Shown one piece after another: positions 17,349-23,747 of a stretch of 29,075 nt of DNA (positions are counted from its first letter, which is position 1; each line of letters begins with the position of its first letter). The stretch covers positions 1 to 29,075 of the forward strand of contig CAZWHE010000034.1 of assembly GCA_964633825.1 (NCBI GenBank), in the 5' to 3' direction. The stretch comes from CAZWHE01 sp964633825. GTDB lineage: Bacteria; Planctomycetota; B15-G4; CAYZWU01. The translations under genes were made by a program, and so were the position numbers. The notes beneath the pieces were generated by a model. That model worked only from the letters and a program-made list of their open reading frames with translations, made no database searches and was not told where the DNA came from.

Positions 17349-18584
17349 TCACTCCAGGTCGTGAATAACCAGCCCGCTTCGGAGCTTGGGCTCGAACCAC
17401 GTGCTCTTGGGAGGCATGATCTCACCCGCATCGGCGATGGCCATGAGCTGTTCGATCGATGTGGGGTAGAGGGCGAATGCAACGGCCCACCCTTCGCGCA
17501 CGCGTTTCTCGAGCTCGTCCATGCCGCGGATCCCTCCCACGAAATCGATCCGGCTCTCCTTTCGAGGGTCTTCGATGCCGAGCACGGGCGCCAGGAGGTT
17601 GTTCTGGAGAATCGCCGCGTCGAGGCTCTCGACGGGATGATCGGGATCGAAAGTCCCGGCTTTGGCATCGAGACGATACCACCCCCCGCCGAGAAACATG
17701 CCGAACGACCCGGACGCGGAAGGCTTTTTTTCGCTTGTGGGAACAACATCAAAGGACTTCCCCGCTTTTTCGAGGAACTCGTCCTTGGCAAGACCGTCCA
17801 GATCCTTCACCACACGGTTGTAATCCATGATGCGGAGCTGTTCGTGGGGAAACATGACGGCCATAAAATAGTTGTATTCCTCATCCCCCCTATGCTCGGG
17901 ATTCTTCTCTTTCCGTTCCACGGCAATGTTGGCGCCCGATGCGGAACGATGGTGGCCGTCCGCTACGTAAAGACAGCCGAGGTTTGCGAATTCCTCCCGG
18001 AACATCCCGATCACGGCGGGCTCATCCACGACCCAGAGCGTGTGGCCGATTTCGTCGTCGCTCGTGAAATCGTACAGGGGTTTCTTCTTGCGAACGTCGT
18101 CGACGAGACAGTCGATCGATTCCCGAGACCGGTAGGTGAGAAAGACCGGGCCCGTGTTGGCGTTGAGCTCGCGCACGTGGCGCGTGCGATCGGCTTCCTT
18201 GTCGGCGCGGGTCAGTTCGTGTTTTTTTACCCTGCCGGCGTGGTAGTCCCACGCGGAAACGCAGCCCAGAACGCCGGCCTGCAGATGGCGGCCCATCTTC
18301 TGCTGGTAAACGTAAAAACAGGGGGTCTCTTCCCGGACCATGTGCTCATTGACGAGCCTCTTCATGTTTTCGACGCCCTTGGCATAAACCCTGTCGTCAT
18401 AAAGACTCACATCGGGATCGAGATCGATCTCGGGCTTGACCACATGAAGAAAGCTCAGCGGCTGGTTGCGCGCCATTTCACGGGCTTCGAGAGAGCTCAA
18501 TACGTCGTAGGGAGGACTGGCGATTTGTGATGCCAATTCCGGTTTGGGACGAATACCCCGGAAAGGCCTGACGTCGAGAGGCAT
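17349..18584 (-). CDS. DUF1015 family protein
   Basis: A 411-residue DUF1015 protein. ATG 18584 begins the conserved MPLDVRPFRGIRP; AGGAGA lies 7-8 nt upstream. The frame extends to 18710 but would cross an intrinsic terminator. Conserved family motifs are ASPPYDVLS (about 23), KKHELTRADKEADRTRH (about 125), NTGPVFLTYRS, and YVADGHHRSASG (about 215), whose Asp-His-His suggests a metal or substrate site. The protein ends near LMPPKSTWFEPKLRSG-like residues (here MPPKSTWFEPKLRSGL), as in complete members, so it is full length. The family is widespread in bacteria and archaea, has no established biochemical activity that I can assert, and often lies near serine-biosynthesis genes; none is seen here. 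It is expressed alone, between a minus-strand terminator and the lipoprotein gene. Confidence 0.93.
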   Translation of the reverse strand: MPLDVRPFRGIRPKPELASQIASPPYDVLSSLEAREMARNQPLSFLHVVKPEIDLDPDVSLYDDRVYAKGVENMKRLVNEHMVREETPCFYVYQQKMGRHLQAGVLGCVSAWDYHAGRVKKHELTRADKEADRTRHVRELNANTGPVFLTYRSRESIDCLVDDVRKKKPLYDFTSDDEIGHTLWVVDEPAVIGMFREEFANLGCLYVADGHHRSASGANIAVERKEKNPEHRGDEEYNYFMAVMFPHEQLRIMDYNRVVKDLDGLAKDEFLEKAGKSFDVVPTSEKKPSASGSFGMFLGGGWYRLDAKAGTFDPDHPVESLDAAILQNNLLAPVLGIEDPRKESRIDFVGGIRGMDELEKRVREGWAVAFALYPTSIEQLMAIADAGEIMPPKSTWFEPKLRSGLVIHDLE

Positions 18585-18604
18585 GATCTTTCTCCTGTTC
18601 AACA

Positions 18605-18638
18605 GACTCCGGTCGCTGCAGCGGACTCCGGCCGCTGC
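18605..18638. repeat. short imperfect direct repeat in the DUF1015 leader
   Basis: A 15-nt unit, GACTCCGG(T/C)CGCTGC, occurs at 18605-18619 and 18624-18638 with a 19-nt period and one mismatch. It lies just upstream of the ribosome site of the DUF1015 gene and could be a binding site or a simple duplication. Confidence 0.5.
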
Positions 18639-18683
18639 GGGTGAGCCGATGATCCTACCGGACCGGGCTGGGTCTGAAAAACA

Positions 18684-18719
18684 GAAAAAAGAACCACCCG
18701 TGCTTTGCACGGGTGGTTC
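18684..18719 (-). terminator. strong Rho-independent terminator (minus strand)
   Basis: A perfect 13-bp stem GAACCACCCGTGC/GCACGGGTGGTTC with a 3-nt loop spans 18691-18719. On the minus strand it is followed directly by TTTTTT and a second U-rich stretch to about 18676. There is no T-run on the plus side, so it terminates transcripts arriving from 18720-19089, upstream of the DUF1015 gene. Confidence 0.85.
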
Positions 18720-18840
18720 CCAAGGAAATTTTGCCGGGTTCCGCGGGGTCGGCCCTTGACCCCGCGGACCGGCGTCTGTAAAGGAGGAGGAATCCTTATG
18801 ATGCTTTATTAAAACCTTGTCTCACCTACACCGGTGAGAC
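18684..18840 (-). ncRNA. candidate structured 3' RNA with four hairpins and an anti-SD-like loop
   Basis: Read on the minus strand after the small ORF at 18847-19089, the RNA has these elements. Hairpin 1 is GTCTCACC/GGTGAGAC (18840-18819, perfect 8 bp, 6-nt loop). Hairpin 2 is AAGGA/TCCTT (18797-18781) with the 7-nt loop TTCCTCC. Hairpin 3 is TCCGCGGGGTC/GACCCCGCGGA (18768-18740, perfect 11 bp, 7-nt loop). The terminator hairpin with a U-tract ends it. The CCUCC loop is complementary to Shine-Dalgarno sequences, like the C-rich loops of some regulatory RNAs. No known Rfam family is recognised. It may be a 3'-UTR-derived small RNA, or simply a mobile or structural repeat. On the plus strand the same bases form AAGGAGGAGG followed by a four-codon ORF (ATG at 18798), probably incidental. 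Confidence 0.3.
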
Positions 18841-18846
18841 TATGGG

Positions 18847-19089
18847 TTACGAAATCCAATACCTTCCGCAGGCCGTACAAGCCCGATTGCGTCCGAGCAG
18901 GCCCACGCGGTATGCCAATTCTCCAAAGAGCGGGCAGAGTTTATCAGGCAAACCGATTTCCTGGCAAGCGCCCAAGGGCGCTCCGGTCCGGACATAGCGG
19001 TCATATTTCTGGCCGAGCCGCCAGCACACATCGCCGCCGCTCACGTTGTGGCGATATTTCCTTATTTTCTTTTTAAGAAGCCTTTTCAT
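18847..19089 (-). CDS. possible small Cys-containing basic protein (80 aa)
   Basis: An 80-codon ATG-to-TAA frame with a very basic start (MKRLLKKKIRKYRH) and five cysteines, including a C-terminal CTAC pair (RNRACTACGRYW). I do not recognise a family. Supporting it: an AT-rich upstream region (19090-19222), the stop lying 6 nt before a perfect hairpin, and a strong terminator on the same strand downstream. Against it: only a weak GGA ribosome site 4-6 nt before the ATG, and an overlapping plus-strand frame of similar length. It could bind metal or nucleic acid through the Cys pairs, but that is a guess. If it is not a gene, 18585-19222 holds only the hairpin-rich RNA region and promoter DNA. 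Confidence 0.4.
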   Translation of the reverse strand: MKRLLKKKIRKYRHNVSGGDVCWRLGQKYDRYVRTGAPLGACQEIGLPDKLCPLFGELAYRVGLLGRNRACTACGRYWIS

Positions 19090-19273
19090 TTATCCAATCA
19101 CCGAATACATAAACTCGTGAACCGCTTTTTTTTCCGGTTGTCTTTTTTAATAGCTCTGATTCCGGGTCCCACAACAAAATATTAGCGTTTTCTTAATCCA
19201 ATATTATTATTGCTTTTATCTCTTGATTGCCCGGCCGGATCGCAGAAACAAACCCGATGAGATTCTCGAAAAG

Positions 19274-20923
19274 GTGACAGGAAAAAAAAACAGCTCCCTT
19301 CTCCCGCAAAACCGGGCGTGGCTGATCCTTCTGATCATCCTCGTTGTCACGGCCGTGATCCGGGTCCGCTTTCTGCCCGTTCCGCTCGAGCGCGACGAAG
19401 GAGAATATGCCTACACAGCCCAGCTCATGCTGCAGGGCATTCCTCCCTATGCAAAGGTTTACAACATGAAGCTCCCCGGAATCTACGCCGCCTACACGGC
19501 CGTCATTTCGGTCTTCGGGGAAACACGAACGGGAATCCACACCGGCCTGCTCATCATAAACGGAGCGACGATTGTCCTTCTCTTCCTTCTGGGACGGAGA
19601 CTGTACGGTTCCACGGCCGGAACGGCGGCCGCCGCCTTCTTTGCCCTTCTCTCCGTCAGCCAGCCCGTCCAGGGAGCTTTTGCCAATGCCGAGCACTTCG
19701 TTCTCCTTCCGGCCCTTGGGGGTCTCTATGCGCTGCTTCGGGCAATGGAATCGGGCCGGCCGGCGTCTCTTCTGCTCAGCGGCGCCCTTCTGGGCACAGC
19801 GATCGTCATGAAGCAGCACGGTGCGGCATTTGCACTCTTTGGAGGGCTCTTCCTCGTTATCCGGGAGCTGCGCAGCAGGCCCTTCCGGCTGGCCGGACGG
19901 GCCGGGGCGGCCGGGTGCGCCGGGAGATGCGGATTCTTTCTTATGGGAGTCTTGACGCCACTCGGGGCGACGCTCTTATTCCTTGCCGGGGCGGGCGTGT
20001 TCGATACGTTCCGATACTGGGCCGTCGATTACACGGCCAAGTATCTCTCGGCCGTGCCCTTTGCGGACGGCATGAGTGCTCTCGGCCGGCAGGCGGCCGA
20101 GATCGCGGGATCATCGACCCTGATATGGTGTCTCGCCGGAGCGGGACTCATCATCCCGGCATGGGACAGGAGAGCTCGGCGGGGGAATCTTTTTACATCA
20201 GGATTCCTGCTCTTTTCTTTCCTTGCGATCTGTCCGGGGCTCTATTTCAGGCCGCACTATTTTGTTCTTATCCTCCCCGCAGCGGCCCTTCTGGCCGGCA
20301 TCGCCGCCGGAGCATCGGAGCGGCTTAAGGGAGCGGCGCGATTCCGAACGGCAAAACGGACGGTTCCTTTCTTCCTCGTCCTCATCGCTCTTTCTCATTC
20401 GGCTTACCAGCAGCGGGATTACCTCTTTCACATGACTCCGGAGATGATCTCCCGGGCCACCTACGAGACAAATCCTTTTCCCGAATCTCTCGAAATCGCC
20501 GAATACATTAGAGAGCACACGTCAAAGCACGACACCATTGCCGTGCTCGGTTCGGAGCCCCAGATCTACTTCTACTCCGGCAGGCATTCCGCATCGGGGC
20601 ACATTTACACTTATCCGCTCATGGAGAAGGGCGCCCACGCCCTGAAGATGCAGCAAGAAATGATCTCCGAGATCGAGGCGGCCCGGCCCGCTTTTTTGGT
20701 CTACGCCAACATCTCCACATCGTGGCTCGTGGAACCGGAATCGAATCCCTTGATCGGAGAGTGGCTCGAGGAATATTGCGCAGAACACTACGAACAGGTG
20801 GGCGTTATCGACATTCTCCATCCAGAACCGACTTATTATTGTTGGGGTGAAGAGGCCGCGCTCTATTCCCCGCTGTCCGAGGACTGGCTCTCTGTTTTCA
20901 GGCTCAGGGACGACAGTTTCTGA
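19274..20923 (+). CDS. PMT_2/ArnT-like family 39-type membrane glycosyltransferase
   Basis: Polytopic GT-C transferase, 549 residues from GTG 19274. The frame continues upstream to TTG 19223, and neither start has a clear ribosome site. After the first helix it carries VPLERDEGEYAYTAQLML, the (D/E)-x-DE-x-YA loop motif of ArnT/PMT_2 enzymes whose acidic residues are catalytic. This is followed by YAKVYNMKLPGIYAAY and ANAEHFVLLPALGGLYALL. About ten hydrophobic helices follow, then a soluble C-terminal domain (about 400-549) with VLGSEPQIYFYSGR. It transfers sugars from polyprenyl-phosphate donors to lipid, protein or glycan acceptors outside the cytoplasm; the exact acceptor is unknown. Its last 61 nt overlap the 3' end of the amidohydrolase gene on the other strand. 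The 19090-19222 gap is AT-rich and probably holds its promoter; no clean -35/-10 pair stands out. Confidence 0.87.
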   Translation: MTGKKNSSLLPQNRAWLILLIILVVTAVIRVRFLPVPLERDEGEYAYTAQLMLQGIPPYAKVYNMKLPGIYAAYTAVISVFGETRTGIHTGLLIINGATIVLLFLLGRRLYGSTAGTAAAAFFALLSVSQPVQGAFANAEHFVLLPALGGLYALLRAMESGRPASLLLSGALLGTAIVMKQHGAAFALFGGLFLVIRELRSRPFRLAGRAGAAGCAGRCGFFLMGVLTPLGATLLFLAGAGVFDTFRYWAVDYTAKYLSAVPFADGMSALGRQAAEIAGSSTLIWCLAGAGLIIPAWDRRARRGNLFTSGFLLFSFLAICPGLYFRPHYFVLILPAAALLAGIAAGASERLKGAARFRTAKRTVPFFLVLIALSHSAYQQRDYLFHMTPEMISRATYETNPFPESLEIAEYIREHTSKHDTIAVLGSEPQIYFYSGRHSASGHIYTYPLMEKGAHALKMQQEMISEIEAARPAFLVYANISTSWLVEPESNPLIGEWLEEYCAEHYEQVGVIDILHPEPTYYCWGEEAALYSPLSEDWLSVFRLRDDSF

Positions 20924-22323
20924 ACCGCCTCCTTGACCTCGTCGGCCGGAACCGTGGCGGGATGATAGTCGTCCACGAGAACCCGCCCGGCGGCGACAAC
21001 GTAGCGGATCTCCGAACCGTTGGCGGCCCAGAAGATGTTCTCGAGACAGTTGTCGAGACGGGTGGGCGTCATGTTCGCGCCGCGCGTGTCGATAAGTATG
21101 AAATCCGCGTCATAGCCCGGTCGGAGAGCGCCTGCTTTGACTCCGAGCATGCGCGCCGGGACACTCGTAATGAGGGGCAGAAGGTCCCGCGCCGGAAGAA
21201 CGGAGGCGTCGCGAAGGAGCGCTTTCTGATACTGGGAAGCCAGCCTCGCCGCGGCGATCATGTTCTGGTTGTCGGCGCTGCCCGATCCGTCGGTGGAGAC
21301 GGCGATGGGGATGCCCATGGCAATCATTTTCGGGAGGGGCGGCATGCCGGAGCCGAGGATCGTGTTGGCGAGCGGATTGTGAACCACCATGGCGCCCGTG
21401 TCGCGAATGATCTCGAGATCCCGCTCCGTGCAGTTGACCTGGTGAGCCAGCATGGTGCGGTCGTCGATAAAACCGATGGAACGGCCGTACTCTACCGGCG
21501 TTTTCCCGAATGTCTTCCGGAACCACTCCGTTGTGCGCGGCTCTTCCGACGAGTGGATGTGGATCAGGGTCCCCTTACGGCGCGCCCATTTCTTCAACGC
21601 CTTCAGAAGCTCGGGGCCGTTCGAAAAAAACTGGTCCGGACCCGGCATCAGGCTGAAGCGCGGCTCCCCGCCGTGCTCGTCGAGACAGCGATCGAGCCGG
21701 GCGATCGCTTCGTCCACGCTGTCCAAGATGCGCGCGTCGTAGTGCCTGTCCTGGCTGCCCACTGCGAGAAACATGCGCGTGCCCGCTTCCCTGTTCGCTT
21801 CCTTGATCTCCTTCACGTGATACTTGTTGTGGTTGCAATGGTGAACCAGCGACGTGGTGATGCCGTAGGAGAGGTCATCGAGGCGGGCTTTCCTGTAAAC
21901 GGCGAGGTGGGGAGAAATGCCCAGGAGCTTTTCCAGTTCTTCGCACTTCTCGTTGACGAAGCCCGCGAAAGCGTTGACGGCGTGATCGAGCCAGTCCCGG
22001 AGGGGTTCGTCCCGCGCGATCCCGATGATGGGAGATTCATGGTCGTGGCCGTGGGCTTTCACGAATCCGGGGAGAAGGATTCCGGGGAGAAGAGGAACCC
22101 CCTTCGCTCCTTTCCGGCTGCCGCCCAGTGCGTGCGCTTTTCCCTTTTGGAGAAGGGGCTCGATCCTGGAAGCCGCGGCCTCGTCCCATTTCCCGACCTC
22201 GGTAATCGAGCCTTTCGAGACGAGAATGTAACCGTCCTCGATCCTTTCGGGGCTGTTTCCTTCCGGCTCAACAGGGAGGAGAAAGCGAGCCCTGGCGATC
22301 AGTATTTCCGGTTGATCCGGCAT
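20863..22323 (-). CDS. amidohydrolase of the TRZ/ATZ (cytosine deaminase-like) group
   Basis: A 486-residue metal-dependent hydrolase or deaminase. It has an N-terminal beta part, LLPGFVKAHGHDHE (the first metal His-x-His), HIHSSEEPRTTEW (about 250), MLAHQVNCTERDLE (about 285), VVHNPLANTILGSGMPPLPK and VSTDGSGSADNQN with the catalytic/metal Asp. The closing RPGYDADFILIDTRG strand is typical of the family. Differences from common members: HGH instead of HTH, and AHQVN instead of AHC.H. Substrate unknown; these enzymes act on N-heterocycles, S-adenosylhomocysteine-like nucleosides or dihydropyrimidines. It starts 6 nt after the stop of the motor-less FtsK paralogue, without a clear ribosome site, so it is probably coupled to that gene. 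Its 3' end overlaps the convergent glycosyltransferase by 61 nt. Confidence 0.88.
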   Translation of the reverse strand: MPDQPEILIARARFLLPVEPEGNSPERIEDGYILVSKGSITEVGKWDEAAASRIEPLLQKGKAHALGGSRKGAKGVPLLPGILLPGFVKAHGHDHESPIIGIARDEPLRDWLDHAVNAFAGFVNEKCEELEKLLGISPHLAVYRKARLDDLSYGITTSLVHHCNHNKYHVKEIKEANREAGTRMFLAVGSQDRHYDARILDSVDEAIARLDRCLDEHGGEPRFSLMPGPDQFFSNGPELLKALKKWARRKGTLIHIHSSEEPRTTEWFRKTFGKTPVEYGRSIGFIDDRTMLAHQVNCTERDLEIIRDTGAMVVHNPLANTILGSGMPPLPKMIAMGIPIAVSTDGSGSADNQNMIAAARLASQYQKALLRDASVLPARDLLPLITSVPARMLGVKAGALRPGYDADFILIDTRGANMTPTRLDNCLENIFWAANGSEIRYVVAAGRVLVDDYHPATVPADEVKEAVQKLSSLSLKTESQSSDSGE

Positions 22324-22329
22324 TTTTTT

Positions 22330-23736
22330 CTAATCTTCGCTGATCAGCCTCTCCGCTTCTTCTTTGCTGATGATCACCTCTCGCGCAATGTTGCCTGAAG
22401 AAGCATTGATGATCCCCCTCTTTTCGAGAGTGTTCAAAAGCTTGGCGGCCTTGAAATATCCAAGACTCAGCTCTTTCTGAAGCATGGAGATCGTCCCTTT
22501 CCCCTCACTTACGAGAAGGGATACGGCTTTCTTGAAGACCTCTTCCTCTTCGTTCGGGACATGCTGCTCCTCGATATTTTCGGAATCAGTAAAAGAGAGC
22601 TCGGCCTGCGGCATGGTCTCCGCAGCATCATCATCAGCGAGGACGTTTTCCTCGGCAACGAGGACGTCCTCAACGAGAAGGATTTCCTCAGCGAGGCCGG
22701 CTTCCTCGGCAGGAGTGGGTGTTTGATCGGCGGCCTCTTCTTCGAGTACGCTTCCTTCTTTCATGGGGTCGGTCAATTCTTCCTCCTTGAATTCTCGAAC
22801 TTCCGTTCGCTTATCTTCTTCAGCCACAACTGATTTTTCCGCTGCCTCCCCGGGTGTGTTCCACCATGATTTGTCGGGGAATTTTTCCTCCTCATCGAGC
22901 GCGGTTGCGTCTTGCAGCGGCTCGGTTCCTGGCTCGGCATAGGCTTCCAGCGCCCGGGCCGCTTCTTCCCGGTTTCGCTTTCCTTCCCCTTCCGACCAGA
23001 AACTTCCCTTCCACCAGGCCGTATCGGCATCTTCTTCTGTTGAGACGTTCTCCGAAGCCCAAGGTAACGTTTTTTCGACCTCTTCATCGCCGAACAGCCC
23101 GCCCTGCTCATCGATGGTCGGCTCCGGCTCCTGCTCCGGTTTGGCCTCAACAAGAGCTGTCCCACCGGTCGCCGCCACCACAGGAGGCGCTACGGAAAGC
23201 ACGGGCGCCGTTTTGACCGCCGGCGCCGTTCCTCCGTCCCGGGCGGATCGGGGCGATTCTTTTTTTCTCACTTTCGCGGGGTGAAAATGCTTCGAATCTT
23301 CCGGCTTTGGTCGGACTGTGGCTCCCGAAAGAACCGCCGGGACGCCTGCAAAATTCAGAGAAAGTTTTTTCTTTCCGAACAGGCTGCCGGCAAAGAACCA
23401 GTTCGTGGCCAGAAGGAGCGATGCGGGAAGAGCGAGCCAGAGAAGAACGCCGGAAAAATCCGCCAGGCCGGCGCCCGAACACTTCGTGCCCACCCAACGG
23501 CCGAGCTGGCCGCCGAGATAAGGGTTGCCTCGGGTGAAATCATCATAATGACCGAGCAGCATGGAAAGGCAAACAGAAGCGAGTATTATTCCGAAAATCC
23601 TGGACCAGAGGCGCTCGATTTTGATGCCCATGACGATCAAGAATCCCCAGAAAACGAGGAGGGCAAACCCGAGAAGGCTGGCCGTCAACCCGAGAAGGCT
23701 GGAATTGAAAAGGCTACCCAGGCTCAAGGATTCCAT
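22330..23736 (-). CDS. FtsK paralogue with membrane and gamma domains but no ATPase motor
   Basis: A 468-residue protein. Residues about 15-37, 47-63 and 94-116 are membrane helices matching helices 2-4 of the FtsK encoded just upstream. Compare FWGFLIVMG with FWGIVLFV, FGIILASVCLSMLLGH with VGIVFFTVFLAALLSH, and LATNWFFA with LATDWAFF. Residues about 135-395 are a low-complexity Glu/Ala-rich acidic linker. Residues about 397-468 are a winged-helix FtsK gamma domain (ISMLQKELSLGYFKAAKLL; then GNIAREVIIS). There is no Walker A or B anywhere. Start ATG 23736 has GGGAG 8 nt upstream and lies 11 nt after the ftsK stop; the frame open to 23811 inside ftsK is ignored. It could sit in FtsK rings as an inactive DNA-reading subunit or act as a regulator. 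Architecture is read directly; the role is inferred. Confidence 0.85.
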   Translation of the reverse strand: MESLSLGSLFNSSLLGLTASLLGFALLVFWGFLIVMGIKIERLWSRIFGIILASVCLSMLLGHYDDFTRGNPYLGGQLGRWVGTKCSGAGLADFSGVLLWLALPASLLLATNWFFAGSLFGKKKLSLNFAGVPAVLSGATVRPKPEDSKHFHPAKVRKKESPRSARDGGTAPAVKTAPVLSVAPPVVAATGGTALVEAKPEQEPEPTIDEQGGLFGDEEVEKTLPWASENVSTEEDADTAWWKGSFWSEGEGKRNREEAARALEAYAEPGTEPLQDATALDEEEKFPDKSWWNTPGEAAEKSVVAEEDKRTEVREFKEEELTDPMKEGSVLEEEAADQTPTPAEEAGLAEEILLVEDVLVAEENVLADDDAAETMPQAELSFTDSENIEEQHVPNEEEEVFKKAVSLLVSEGKGTISMLQKELSLGYFKAAKLLNTLEKRGIINASSGNIAREVIISKEEAERLISED

Positions 23737-23747
23737 CCGATTGCTCC

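Noticed and set aside
18798..18812. Plus-strand four-codon ORF (MMLY) behind a perfect AAGGAGGAGG
   Set aside because: The purine tract is better explained as the complement of a minus-strand hairpin loop; no gene follows in frame.
19257..19277. Six-codon ORF (MRFSKR) whose stop overlaps the GTG start at 19274
   Set aside because: No ribosome site of its own; could be translational coupling but equally chance.
20962..22398. Plus-strand 478-codon frame opposite the amidohydrolase
   Set aside because: The minus strand carries ordered amidohydrolase metal motifs; the plus frame is low-quality Val/Arg/Glu composition.
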